From Buxus sempervirens (taxonomy: Eukaryota; Streptophyta; Magnoliopsida; Buxales; Buxaceae): a stretch of DNA of 64,000 nucleotides. Shown in pieces: positions 24,650 to 36,061 of the stretch (its first letter is position 1; each line of letters begins with the position of its first letter). The notes below the pieces were generated by a model, which was not told the DNA's origin, made no database searches, and saw nothing but the letters and a program-made list of their open reading frames with translations. The stretch is from contig OX387189.1 in the NCBI GenBank assembly GCA_947561395.2, positions 19,592,329 through 19,656,328 on the forward strand, given 5' to 3'. Position numbers and translations under genes: made by a program.

Positions 24650-27394
24650 ATGGATCAAGTCATTTCTACGAGTGGAAGTGAGAATTTAAGTGGAGATGAG
24701 GTCAGTGATGATATAGCGGATATAAATACCATGCCTAGAGTTGCAAGAGAGCTGAGATTTGATGGCGACGAATGCCATACTCAAAATTTGAGGCCATATG
24801 TAGGAACGGAGTTCACATCTATTGAAGAAGCATATAAATTTTACAATGCTTATGCAACACACAAGGGGCTTCAGTATTCGAAAGAGTTGGGCATGTAAAA
24901 GTCAGAAAGATGGGGAAAGAGTTGTCTAAGAGGTTTTGTTGCTATAAAGAAGGAAAGAAGGGAATAGACAAATGAGATAAGATGTGAAGAACCCTAGAAA
25001 GGAAACACTTACGAGTTGTTTGGCACACATGAGAGTGAAAGCTAAAGGACATGGCATGTATTTTGTAGTGAGCTTTGGGGAAGAGCATAATCACGAGGTT
25101 GTTACCCCAAGTAAGGCTCACATGCTACCTTCACAGAGGAAAGTTACTGAGGCTCAATTAGCAGAAAGCAATGGCATATGACCAAAGCAAGCTCTTGAGT
25201 TCATGGGTAGAGAAGCCGACGGAAGATAGAATTTGGGCTTCCTAACTATAGACCATAAGAACTAGATGCATGACAAACGGAGAAGAATGAAAGTAGGAGA
25301 CGGATCAAGCTTATTAATTTATTTTGAAGGACAACTGAAGGAGGATCTTTCTTTTATGTTGTACAAGTTGATGATAACAATGAAATAACAAATTTCTTCT
25401 AGGCTGATCGGAAGATGCAAGAAGACTACAATAATTTTGGAGATGTCGTTTGCTTAGATACCACTTATAAGACAAACGAAGCTCAAAGGCCATTTGCACC
25501 GTTAATTGGGAGTCAACCATCACAAGCGTATGGTACTATTCGGAGTTGCATTGCTTTATAATGAGACAAAGGCATCCTTTGTGTGGTTGTTCGAAACATT
25601 TATAAAGGCAATGAATGGGAAAATGCCAATTACCATCTTGACATACTAAGATGCAGCTATGTCAGTTGTTTTGCCGAACACCTATCATCGTTTATGTGTA
25701 CGGCATTTGCACCAAAATTCATTGAAGTGTCTTGACCATGTATTCCAAATGAGAACCTCCTTTTCATCTGATTTCAATCATTGTATGTATGATTACGAGG
25801 AAGAGGTTGACTTCTTCGAAGCGTGGATGCAATGATTCAAAAATACAATCTCCAAGACAATGAATGGTTGAAGGGCATATTTAACATAAAGGAGAAATGA
25901 ACCCTTGTATATGGAAGAACTACCTTTTTTGCTGACATGAGGAGCACCCAACTGAGTGAAAGCTTCAACAGCCGGTTAAAGAAATACACGAAGTACAATT
26001 TGGATGTCTCGTGTTTTTTTCAGCATTTTTCAAGGCTTTTAGATGATATTTGTTACAAGGAACAGGAAAACAATTATAATACGAGCCAACGTATTCCAAG
26101 AATGATGGCGGATATCATCATATTGAAGCATGCAAGGGAGGTATACACACCGAAACTGTTTGAGATGTTTCAATTAGAATATGCAAAAGCTCAGAATCTT
26201 GTTGTTAATGAGACTTCATAGATTGAGACATCGATAACGTATAAAGTTAGCTTATTTGATAATCCCTCGAGAGCATGTTGCCCACATTTAACACGACGGA
26301 TGATATATTGAAATGCAGTTGCAAGAAGTTTGAATTTGTTGGGATTTTGTGTAACCATGCCTTCAAAGTACTTGACGTGCGAAATATTAAGAGGATCCCA
26401 AGTCAATATATATTAAAGAGTTGAACAAAGGATGCAAAGGGTTGTAGCACAAGTTATAGTCGTTTGTCAAATGAGGAAGTGGCAAAGGGTCTCTATGGTT
26501 AAACGGTACAGAGAGCTTTGCCATAATGCCATTAAATTATCATCAATTGCCGCCGAATCTGTTGAGGTATATGAATGCGCTGCACAAGGGTTGGCCATTT
26601 TAATGACAAGTTGGAAATGTGCTAAAGAACAAGCCTAGCAACCCAAAGGATGGAAATGAACCAGCGAATTTATTTGAAAATATTGCGATTAATGTGGCTG
26701 GACTTAAAAGGAAGCCGGGTCGTTGTTGTAGTGGATGTCGACCAAACATTTTTCTGAAAGGGCTCCAAAGAGGAAGAGGAAACATGATGTACCACCTCAA
26801 ACAACAATTAAAATTCACTTTGAAACCCCACCACGAACACAATATGCAAGTCAAAGCTCTGGATGGAGTGAACCAATGGTAGTAATAATTACCTCATACT
26901 AATTGTGTATTTGTTTTATCATATTATGTTTATGGTTTTATGGATAATTTTCTGATTGTTTATGAATTATATCTATTCCGTAGGGCTCTCACCAGTTTCG
27001 AACAGATGGAGTGGCGACGGATATGCATGTTAGAACAAATCCTACAACTGAATTTGCAAATTGGTCTCCATTCCAACAACCTTGTACTTATATACAGCTA
27101 CTGCAGGTAATTTTCTAGAAGATCCAACTCTTCAATACTTTGTTTAAATGTCAGTGCTTTCCAATGATATTCCATAAATTGCAGGGATCATTCAGTTCAA
27201 ACATATTCCAAGAATCGAACTTAAGCAATACTCTTGGCCAGAATTAGTTTGCCTCCTATTCAAACTCTACTATAGGGAGATCTCCAGGAGTTTATTCAAA
27301 CTCTAATATAGGGAGATCTCCAGGAGTTTATAGTGGAGATGAAAGCTTATTTGGTCAAGAAGGAGATTTAGGCCATTTCCCTGACATTTTTTGA
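24650..27394 (+). pseudogene. FAR1/FRS-type MULE transposase, broken
   Basis: FAR1/FHY3 proteins descend from, and are still encoded by, Mutator-like transposons. Domains in order: acidic N-terminus from ATG 24650, directly after a splice-acceptor-like TTTCTTATAG; FAR1 DNA-binding domain (RPYVGTEFTSIEEAYKFYNA, about 24790-24850; RFCCYKEGKKG; EEHNHEVV at about 25080); MULE transposase domain (DVVCLDTTYKTN at about 25441, RLCVRHLHQNS at about 25690); SWIM zinc finger CSCKKFEFVGILCNHAFKV (about 26312-26370). Two small 3' introns seem present (about 26879-26982 and 27108-27183). It is dead: many frameshifts, and the usual TDQDAAM acidic block reads TY-stop-DAAM at about 25645, losing an Asp. Flanking GGTACC arrays suggest it is part of a transposon, not a host regulator. 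Confidence 0.85.
27258..27329 (+). repeat. 36-bp in-frame tandem duplication in FAR1 3' exon
   Basis: Two 36-bp copies with one clear change translate as YSNSTIGRSPGV and YSNSNIGRSPGV. The unit is 12 codons, so it preserves the frame and may date from when the gene was active. Confidence 0.8.
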
Positions 27395-27716
27395 TCCCTT
27401 TGTATATAGCTATGACAAAAAAGGGGTAGTGAATTGCGTATATTGAATGTAATGACAATATTAGTCCTGTAATTATATTGTTTTTGTAATGCAATGTAAG
27501 TGTTCATTTTTTGTAATTATACATGAATGTTTATGTACCAAATGCATACTTATGGTGGAATAAGAATGGCAATTTTGAGTTAATTATTTAGTTGCATTTG
27601 TTAATATTTTTAGAGCTTCTTGCTATTCACTTTTGCATATGTTTTTTTTTAAATTTTGCATGAGTAATTCATAAATAATGTTGTTCCTCTTGCAAGTTAC
27701 AGGTTTAATTTTAGTG
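27395..27716. other. FAR1 3' flank
   Basis: AT-rich 3' untranslated or spacer DNA between the FAR1 stop (27392-27394) and the next GGTACC array. Nothing else is recognised. Confidence 0.5.
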
Positions 27717-28030
27717 CTCCCAAAAAAGTCTTCGAAATAAGCCTTAGGTACACCCCCCAAATCAATATAAGATACCCCCATTAATAACACAGGTACATTT
27801 GAAAACAACCCTTAGGTACCCCCCATCAACCTAAGGAACCACCCAAAATACCTCCCAAAACCTCCAATTAAACTTGATGTACACCCCAACTGAAGACCTA
27901 AGGTACCCTCTCAAACAACAATAGGAACCCAGCCATATGGACCTGAGGTACCCCCAATTAAGCCGTAGGTACCCCTCATGCAAGCCTTTGGTACCCCATA
28001 AATAAGTCCAAGGTACCCTCTGTACAAATA
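27717..28030 (+). repeat. GGTACC-core tandem array
   Basis: C-rich degenerate units of about 20 bp (AAGCCTTAGGTACACCCCCC, CAACCCTTAGGTACCCCCC, AAGCCGTAGGTACCCC). The orientation is the same as the array left of the FAR1 gene. A CpG-rich segment follows at 28030-28110 (GCGCGACGTGCG, CGAGCG, ACGCGCGAACG). Inverted, it resembles the CpG-rich spacer at 32875-32910. Confidence 0.85.
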
Positions 28031-28234
28031 GCGCGACGTGCGTATGAGAGACATAAACTCCCGAGCGTTTTCAGTAAAAAAATAAGCTTCAGAGTTCAAC
28101 GCGCGAACGATGATTTTTATGCTGCAATTATGAATACTTTTATTATGTGAAATAAAAACATTCTATATATCTAAGTTTCGTTGAAGTAAATACATTGATA
28201 TTCAAAACATAGACCTACGTTTAAAATCAACACA

Positions 28235-29400
28235 CTACGGTGCAATCTCATCGTCATCAGACCCGGGAAGTGGTGGAAGGGATGGATTCTGCTGACTCGA
28301 GCAGGTGAAGAGATGAGTCACTATCTTCACAGCTTTCTTGACTAGCTTCTTCAGTCCACCAACTTCATGAGTGATAGAGTGCTGAAACATTCCAAACTCA
28401 TGTCATAGACTGCCAAGATCTTCACGAATCACTCCAACCTCTTGGTTAAGCCTATCAAAGGCAGTTGACGATGGTCCACGTCATGAATATGTCCTGAAAA
28501 TACTCCGTTGAGAAGTGGAAGGATCAGGATGTGATGACGAAGAAGGTCGTGTTGGCTCTGCTTCCTCTCTTTGTGGCTGCTGTTGGTGCTCCCATGATGC
28601 TCCAGATCTCCGATTCGCTCTACATTAGTGGTCTAAAGGTGCAAGTTGCATTTGATTTAGATTCACCTTCGAAAAAGGGTTTGAATGAATCACTGAATCA
28701 GGAGGTCCATGTAAACCAAACCTCATCCTAATCTTGATTATAAGATAGGCAAATGGAAGGGCTCTATGGCCAGATGAATGGACGACTTGACATATATGTC
28801 TGCAAATGAAGGTGGGCAGACAAAGGCGCGTCTAACCAACGAGACGTTAGAGAAGGAAGACCATGGCCTTGGTCAGCTCGAACTTATTACCGCACCTAGG
28901 ATAGACATTGAATGTGAAGATGAGATGGAGTATTCTATACTTAGAGAAGAGCTGATTAGCTGGAAGCACTGTCTTTTTCCTTGGTGCATCAATCCCACAC
29001 AGAGAATGAGTGGCCTCGGCAAGTTCCTGTTGCATTGATGGATTCAGGAAGCGGACCTTTGATCTAGGTATGCCCATTACCTCACTTATCAAGTTAGGTG
29101 TGACAGTATAGGTAGAGCCTGCCACTTCGATCTCAAATGCAGGCTCATGAAAAGGAGGGGTGGACAAGTTATGTGATCCGGCATAAAGTTGAGCAACGGT
29201 CGAGGAGTTGGTAGCATCCCCCCAATTTAGAATGCTGGACCAACCAGCAGCTTCGAGAATGGGACCAATATGATATGGTTCTATACATGATCTAATGACT
29301 GGTTTTTTAATGATCAAGGGTCGTTGCCGAATCTCCTTGGCTTGAGAAGGTCCAGAAGATGAATTATCAGGAGAATAAGGCTCCCTATGGATGAGTCAGT
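28235..29400 (-). pseudogene. PF20167-like plant transposon protein, broken
   Basis: This resembles the putative plant transposon protein domain (PF20167, from memory). The N-terminal domain lies at 29390-28847: RQRPLIIKKPVIRSC, then ILEAAGWSSILNWGD, then a TVTPNLISEVMGIPRSKVRF block and the FELTKAMVF helix. After a frame change comes LPFAYLIIKIRMRFG (about 28760), a Gln/Pro/Ser-rich linker, a heptad-like helix (FDRLNQEVGVIREDLGSL, then HSITHEVGGLKKLVKKAVK) and an acidic tail ending GSDDDEIAP with TAG at 28235-28237. Stops in the linker and helix break it. Domain order equals that of the plus-strand gene at 30398, but the two are strongly diverged. Its function in transposition is unknown. 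Confidence 0.7.
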
Positions 29401-29477
29401 ATCTTTAATATTATATGATTAATTATCAACCTAACCTATTAATTTGCATGTAATGTCCGAACTTCAAAGCTATGCTT

Positions 29478-29590
29478 TCTTTTGGGGGTACTTTTGGTTG
29501 AATTTGTGGGTACTTTGGCCTTATTTTTGGGTACCTAAGGCAAACATGGGAGGTACCTACGCCTTCTTTTGGGGGTACCTTAAGCTTATT
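29478..29590 (-). repeat. GGTACC-core array, inverted orientation
   Basis: G-rich on the plus strand (TTTGGGGGTACTTTTGG, TTTTTGGGTACCTAAGGC, TTTTGGGGGTACCTTAAGC), so it is inverted relative to 27717-28030 and to 32510-32834. It could be the left terminal repeat of an element whose right terminal repeat is 32510-32834, enclosing the gene at 30398. Confidence 0.8.
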
Positions 29591-29699
29591 TATTATAATA
29601 TATATTGATAATACAGCAGTACATATTAATATATCAAATATAACCATTATGTAATATGTGGAATATATAATATTAAGTATGATATATAAATATATTACG

Positions 29700-29700
<1 letters not shown>

Positions 29701-29745
<45 letters not shown>
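29701..29745. repeat. (TA)n(TG)n microsatellite
   Basis: About eight TA units are followed directly by about fourteen TG units. It is a simple repeat in the leader side of the next gene. CpG-rich words (GAGCGTGCGTGTGTCCGCG) follow at about 29791. Confidence 0.95.
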
Positions 29746-29748
<3 letters not shown>

Positions 29749-29961
29749 ATATAAAAACATAAATTATAATATAGAAATAAGTAAATATAGGAGCGTGCGT
29801 GTGTCCGCGTATAGCTTTCAAATTAAAAAATAGCGCGTCATTTATTGCATGCGTTAAAATACCCTAGTACTTCATCTTCTTTTCGCGACAGCTTCTTAGA
29901 GAGGATCCACCTGTTAATTCTCTTCGAAACGTTGTCGAAATCAGTGCTTTGAGGTTTGAAG

Positions 29962-30397
29962 GTGAGATTTATGGTTTATGAACAATATTGCATTGATTTC
30001 GAATGTTACAGTTAGGGTATTAATTTGTTCATTTAGGGCTTCTGATTTATGTATTTAATCGATTGTTTTAAAGGGGAACATTTGGTTTTGTCTTGCTCAG
30101 AATGGTTTCTATTTTCGATTAAAAGCTATATATGTATTCAGATTTTTTCCCGTGCCTTTGACAAGTACAAATCCCTATTGTTGTCTTCCAAACACTTTTA
30201 TGACGTCTGTAATTTTTTCTCGCGTCTTGGAATTTTATTTTTGCACTTAGGGAGTGCTTTTTTTTCGTATTTTCTTCATACATTCTATTTTAATTGCATT
30301 CCATTGCAATCATCTTTTCTGTGTCTAACCTAATCTTTCGCTCTGTGTTTTTTTGTACTTCTTATTTTTTTCTTCATTTCTTCTTCTGAACTCTTAG
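29962..30397 (+). other. Likely 5'UTR intron of the 30398 gene
   Basis: A donor-like AAG|GTGAGATTT at 29961/29962 and an acceptor-like AACTCTTAG directly before the ATG at 30398 bound a T-rich stretch. A leader intron ending just before the start codon is common in plant genes. Inferred from sequence only. Confidence 0.45.
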
Positions 30398-32160
30398 ATG
30401 GCCCCTAAGACCAAAGCTTCGTCTTCTAAACCTAAGACATCCTCTAGGAAGTCCAATAAGAAACCTAGGACTTATTCATTTGATAATTCAATCTTCATCA
30501 ATCCTGAACCTAAGAAGAAGTACCAGAATAACATCATCCACAGACCAATTTTGCTTGAAAGAGAAGTTATTCTAGACAAATTCCTTGAGTCTATTCATGG
30601 AGCATTTACTGGTAAAGGTTGGGATAACCTTTTCACCAACATTCAGCTCCCATCCGCATAGCTAATATTTGAGTTCTATTCAAACATTCACAACATTGTA
30701 GAGGATCCTATTTATTTCGATACCTCTTTTAGAAGGCAGCCCATCCATGTAGACTGTGATACCATTGATCATGCTATAAGTATTCCCAGAGTTGAAAATC
30801 CTGACTTTCCCTTATTTTGATGAAGATGAACAAGCTAAGCTCAATGAAGTAGTTGATTTCTTACTGACCACTAGGAGGGAAGGGGACTATTAGGGCAAAG
30901 CTCTAGATTCCTTTCATTTTACATTTGACACATCCTTCATATACAAAATCCAATGCTCTAACATTGCACCGGTTTCTCATAGATCCACTGTTCCTGTAAT
31001 GAAAGCATTCTTGCTTTTTGCATTGGTCAAGAGGCATTCAATTGATGTTGCTAGCATCATGATAAGCTTTATAATTGACTCTTTTCTTGATGCCAGACAT
31101 ACTTAGGGACTTCCTTTGGGGTGTGCCATTGCAAAGATAGTCAATATGCATGAAATTGACTTCCCAGATCATGAGTTAATGCATCCCAATCCTCCTATCA
31201 ATACAGCTTCATATAATAAATCCAAGGGACAGTTCAAGAAGAATCATCCTCATCCTCCACCCCCTCCTCCTGTTCCAGAGGTTCTTGCTCCTGCTCCTCC
31301 ATCTCCTCCCCCTGCTCTTGAAGGTCCTCCCCCCAATGTTCCTCCACCCCTCCCCCTATTCTATAGGTCCCTGCTCCTGCTCCTCCATCTCCTCCCCTGC
31401 TCCTGAAGATCCTCCCCCCGATGTTTCTACAGGACATGATCATGATCTTCCTCTCTCAGACTCTAGTCCACATGATCATGATGTCGAACCTGATATTCCA
31501 TCCACTTCGGCGCCTGCTCCTGCTGCTGCTCCTTCAGTTACATCCACTTCTTCCCCATTTCCTCATTACCTCACATCACTCCTTTCACAGGTAATGGGCA
31601 TGCAAAATGAGTTGATGAGGCAAACCAAGCTACTTCATGAGAACCAAGACATGATGCAGCAGCAGATTAAACAATTGTATGATGTTTAGATTGCAGACAA
31701 TCATGCAACTGATCGTAACGTTGCTGAGCTGAAACATCTTCTTAAGAAAGTAGAAGGTAAAACCCACTCTACATCCTTCAATGTAAGAGAAGTGATTGGG
31801 AAGAAGTTTACAGAATTGGACACCAAGTTGAATTGGCTGAAGACAACTGTATGGAAGGCTGATGATACACTCAAAGTAGTGCATGATAATCTGAACAAGA
31901 TGAACAAGATCTTTTTGGAGATGCAACAAGACTACAGCCGGGCCATGAAGCACTTTGAATTGAAAAATCAGGAGCTTCATAAGCTGAATAGGGACGGCGG
32001 AGAACAGAGGATAGTTGATCAAGCAGCTTCTGAAGGTGTCGTTGGAGAGTATATTCCTCCAAGTGATGCTGAGTACATTTGTGATGAATATTTGATGCTT
32101 CAATCTCTTGAGCTTGCACGCTATGTTCTTGCTTCAGGGGGCCCTGCCCCAGAGTCTTAA
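30398..32160 (+). pseudogene. PF20167-like transposon protein with coiled coil, broken
   Basis: Start ATG 30398 follows an acceptor-like AG. Domains: a Lys/Ser-rich basic start (MAPKTKASSSKPKTSSRKS); the PF20167-like domain (about 30540-31200; RPILLEREVILDKFLESIHG, FEFYSNIHNIVEDPIYFD, KAFLLFALVKRHSIDVASIM); a Pro-rich and His/Asp-rich linker (about 31245-31560); a long coiled coil (about 31570-32020; HENQDMMQQQIKQLYD, NVAELKHLLKKVEGK, LDTKLNWLKTTV); and a tail ending at TAA 32158-32160. It is dead through single-base frame changes near 30810 and 31290-31400 and four in-frame stops (30659, about 30889, 31105, 31687). All four are TAG where Gln fits. The flanking inverted GGTACC arrays suggest it is cargo or a component of a DNA transposon. 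Confidence 0.75.
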
Positions 32161-32479
32161 CGTCCTTTCATGTCATTTGCCTCTTTCTCAAAAAGAGGGG
32201 GATAGTGGATAAGTATACATAGGTTGTAGTATATCACAGTCAAATGATCATTATTTTTTTATTTTTTATTTTATGTGCCCTGTAAAACATCCTGATAATT
32301 GCATGCAATGCAAATTTTCTTTGGACTTTTTTTCCCAACTCATATTCTTTATTGTGCCAAAGTGGACTTGGTTAGGTCTAGCATGTCATAATGCGTGAAC
32401 TGCCTAAATTCCAGGCCAACGTGTTGGTTGTATAAGCTTAGGCTAATGAAATTCTGAAAATAAGCTTAAGGTATTATTG
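32161..32479. other. 3' flank of the 30398 gene
   Basis: Probable 3' untranslated DNA (AAAAAGAGGGGGATAGTGG directly after the stop, then T-rich). No further gene. Confidence 0.5.
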
Positions 32480-33358
32480 CAAATATTTAAAATGAACAAC
32501 GAAGGGCGTGTGAAAAAGGGGAATGCAAAACAAGTAAGTATACATTAGGTATTCCCCCCAAAACAATACCAAGGTGCCCTTCCAAATAAGCCTAAGGTAC
32601 CCCCCCAAAGTAAGCCCAATGTACGCCCTACTAAGAGTTGGGTACCCCAAATAAGCCCAAGGTACCCGCAAATGAGTCTAAGGTACATCACAAAATAAGC
32701 CAAAGGTACCTCCCCATACAAGCCTTAAGGTACCCACAAATATGCCCCCAAATAAGGGAAGGGTACCCCAAGTAACACTAGGTACCCCCAGAAAAGTTTT
32801 AGGTACCCCCCTACGTAAGCCCAAGGTACCCCCAACTACAAATTAGTAATGTACAAAATGCCCGAACGTATCCCGCAAACGCTCGCGCGTCATGTGTCTT
32901 TCATATTGAGATATAGAAAGACTTTTGAGTTGAATCGTTTGAGCGTTGAAGATTAATGTCCGCGCATTTCATTCATTATGAATTTTTACTTGGGGGTACC
33001 TTTGGCTTACTTAGGGGGTACCTTAACCTTATTTGGAGGGTACCTATGTCTTACTTGGGGGTACCCTTCCCTTATTTGAGGTTATACTTGTGGGTACCTT
33101 AAGGCTTATATGGGGGCTACCTTTGGCTTATTTTGTGATGTACCTTAGGCTTATTTGGGGGGTGCCTTTGGCTTATTTTGGCGGTACCCAACTCTTACTA
33201 GGGGATACCTAAGCTTATTTGGGGGGGTACATTGGACTGATTTGGGGGGTACCTTAGGCTTCTTTGGAAGGGTACCTTGGTATTGTTTTGGGGGGAATAC
33301 CTAATGTATACTGACTTGTTTTGCATTCCCCTTCGACACACAAAATTTAAATATTTGG
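32480..33358. repeat. Long inverted repeat (foldback) of GGTACC units
   Basis: The left arm (about 32480-32834) and right arm (about 32990-33358) are reverse complements over about 350 bp, roughly 85-90 percent by eye. Both start on the outside with AAATATTTAAA, then GGGAATGCAAAACAAGT, then TATACATTAGGTATTCC, and then a matching series of AAGGTACCCC units. The left arm lacks about one unit. The spacer of about 155 bp is CpG-rich (CCGAACG, ACGCTCGCGCG, GAGCGTTG, GTCCGCGC). It can be read as one foldback transposon, or as the right terminal repeat of the 30398 element abutting the left terminal repeat of the Ulp1 element. Long terminal repeats with internal tandem units are known from foldback-type MULEs. 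Confidence 0.8.
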
Positions 33359-33664
33359 TGTAATTTCCAAACTATGAAATTGGCGAATCTATGGCAGAAC
33401 TTAAGCAATAAAAGTAATAAAGCTTTTATTAAATGGATATAATGTCCTATGTACACAATACTTGACAAAAACCTGTTCATGAAACATTATAAACAAAACA
33501 CATACCCATAATAAGAGCAAAATTTCATGAATGCTTAATTCAAATACTGCATTCATTACAGGAACATCTTTGTTCTAAAATAAATGCATACATATTCCAG
33601 AAAAATAAAAAATTTAAGTTTAGGCAGGTATATTATAAAAATGTTAATACATCCAAGTCTCCCC
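33359..33664 (-). other. 3' flank of the Ulp1 gene
   Basis: AT-rich DNA after the minus-strand stop codon at 33665-33667, likely 3' untranslated. Nothing else is recognised. Confidence 0.4.
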
Positions 33665-33727
33665 CTAAATAGAAATCTTGTTTACAATAGAATCCTTCAG
33701 CTCGTTTTCATCATTGAGGATCATCTT
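33665..33727 (-). pseudogene. Ulp1 gene, last exon, distal half
   Basis: Reads MILNDENELKDSIVNKISI then TAG (33665-33667). It continues the 36102-36062 piece (DIPNFRIRIVAE) once LTR 3 and one TSD copy are removed. The C-terminal segment after the Cys motif is helical, as usual in C48 proteases. Confidence 0.75.
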
Positions 33728-36061
33728 TGTAATACCCGGAAAATTTTCAGAAATTTTAAATTAAATAATAATCAGTATTTTATTGTGGATTTTATTGATG
33801 GTTTGTAATTAAATATATAGGTGATCACATTGATGAAGGAGATCAAGAATTTGATGCAAATCTAACCGTTGGATCATGAAATAAAGGGGTAAGTATTAAA
33901 TTAAGGCTATATTTTATTGGGTAGAAGTATAGGAGTTGATGGAGGGGAGATACATGGGATCATAAGGATCAAAAATAGGGTTTTATACGACTAATCGTAT
34001 ACCTACTCTTTGTATTCTCTTGCGGCTGAAAGAAGAAGAAGAGAAGAACCGAGAGAGAAGAAGGAGATGGAGGAGCTTTGCTATTCTCAAAGAGTTCTGC
34101 ATCCCAAGAAGAGTCTTGTGTTGCTGAAGAGGGAGAGATCAGAACCTACACTAAGAAGAAAGAGGAGGTTGAAGGAGTTCTTGGAGCTAACAGAGGTAGG
34201 TAGCACACCATTTAGTCGATATTGAGTTTGATGGTGGTTTGATCGTTCTGTATGATTTGAAAGTATTGAATATATGTTTTTGAAGTTATTAGAGATGATT
34301 TTGATGTATAGAATGTGTTTGTTACATAAAAACTTGCTTCGGAAGTTGGATTTAGCCGCAGTTTTGTCTAGCGTTGACACGATCGCCTGGGCGATCAGGT
34401 CGAGTGCTTGCCTGTGTAATTTAGAAAGTTAGTCGCCCAACCGATCGCCTGAGCGACCAGGGTTGAACGACCATTGGAAAGAGTTATTTTTAGATAGGAC
34501 GCCCATCAGATAGCCTGAGAGCCTTCGATGAGCGACCATATTAATTTTCGGAGTTATTTAATATAAGATGGCCCAACCAGGTCACCTAAGCGACGGGGTC
34601 GAGCGACCATTATAGAAACCTGATTTTTCTGAATTTGAAGAGTTATTTCAATACCAAATGACTTTAAATGATGTTGAATACCTGAACCAACAGATATTGA
34701 ATGATTACAATTGTTCTCAATGATCTTATACATTAAAAACAATTTATGAGTGATTCAGGGTTGTTTGAAACAAAAGGTTGTCTTACTTTGGAAATAAAAG
34801 AATTTTTGGGCTTTTTCAAAATTTGATTTGAAAATTCTTACTCAGTAAAATATATTTTAAAGTAGCTTGATTTCTGAAACTTTAGAAGAACTTCAGACTA
34901 GAAATATTTTGTAGAGTTATCTTTGGAAAGAGTTTAAGCTTCGGAAAACCCTATATGCCACTAGGCACTATTACTAACTATATTGTTTTGAGTTAGTTGT
35001 TATTGTTGGTATCTAGCGGGCATAACTACATATGGATCCATATGGTTAAACTAAAGAGTGAAGAGGTTTTTCTTTGGTTGGATACTCCTAGTTTGCGCTT
35101 GAATTTCATTTGCAAGTTAGTTTGCATTAGGGGGGTCTTCATGTCTGTAGGGTCTCATTTCATGTTTATGTTACTGGTGAGTACCTTGTATGCGAGGATA
35201 AGCTGCCATCTCCATGTATTGATTCAAGGGCTGCATGCTGGTGGTACGTGTCGAACTCCGTGAGTTCCGTGTGCAATAAGTCGATGTCGAGGCCTTTTAT
35301 TGTTAGATTGAGATTCGGGTTTGAGGATTTATTAGCTTGACTTATAAGTTGCATGATGGTATAGTAAATGGAGAGTTTCTTGTTAAAGACCTTCTTGTCT
35401 TCATGAGTCCTACAAAGACATATGATGGATTGGTTTTGGTTTTACCTATTACACTTTTGTGTTGAACTTCATGTTAATGGGAAAGATTACATCTTCTGAA
35501 ATGTTGTTGATTACTATTTTATTCATTGAGATTGTATCCTGTTTATTTGGTTACTTTATCGAGCATGAAAGTATGACTATTTTTATGTATAACTATTTAT
35601 TCATGCATGTTGTTATCTACTGGAATATTCGTATCTCATTCGTGTTTTGTTTTGTTTTGTTTTTACGCTGATACACGAGAAAGGGACTTGGGGTTTGATA
35701 CTCAAGGCGAGATTGCAGATTTTCTCCCAGAGGATTATTACTATCCTGAGTAGTATAGTTTTGAGGTTGATACAGATGTTAGATACATTTGATTTCTTAT
35801 TTGTTATTTTATGGATTGGATGATTATGAGAGTGAGAGTGATAGAACCTGTTTACCAGATTTGATTTATTTTGATGAGATGGTTTGGATGATATTTTATC
35901 CACGCTTATTCGGTTTTTATAGATAATAAACTTCCGCACTCTGATATTAATTGTTGATTGAATTATATTTATTGGTCTGGTAATTTTATGTTTTGGGCCA
36001 GTAGCAATTCGGATTCGGGTTCGGTGCTTGTTATGCATTGACCCGGGTTTAGGGCGTTAAA
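33728..36061 (+). mobile_element. Solo LTR, family 2 (LTR 3), in an Ulp1 exon
   Basis: It begins TGTAATACCCGGAAAA and ends GGGTTTAGGGCGTTAAA, where family ends read GTTACA. Flanks are ATCTT (33723-33727) and ATCTC (36062-36066), a TSD with one change. Length is 2334 bp, with no internal genes. A GC-rich palindromic cluster at 34378-34610 contains GATCGCC and GGCGATC separated by TG, plus repeated GAGCGACCA words. Insertion split the last exon of the Ulp1 gene. Confidence 0.8.

Noticed and set aside
24650-27394. A functional FAR1/FHY3 light-signalling gene
   Set aside because: Many frameshifts and stops and loss of an Asp in the transposase core, with transposon-type surroundings.
28531-28731. 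Plus-strand open frame starting MMTKKVVLALLPLF, like a signal peptide
   Set aside because: It is the antisense of the broken minus-strand PF20167-like gene, whose linker is Gln-rich and reads as poly-Leu in reverse.
31234-31443. Gly/Glu-rich minus-strand protein
   Set aside because: It is antisense of the Pro-rich linker in the plus-strand gene.
30398-32160. Stop-codon reassignment or TAG readthrough explaining the four TAGs
   Set aside because: Frame shifts also break the gene, and neighbouring genes show TGA and TAA stops as well. Decay is the simpler cause.
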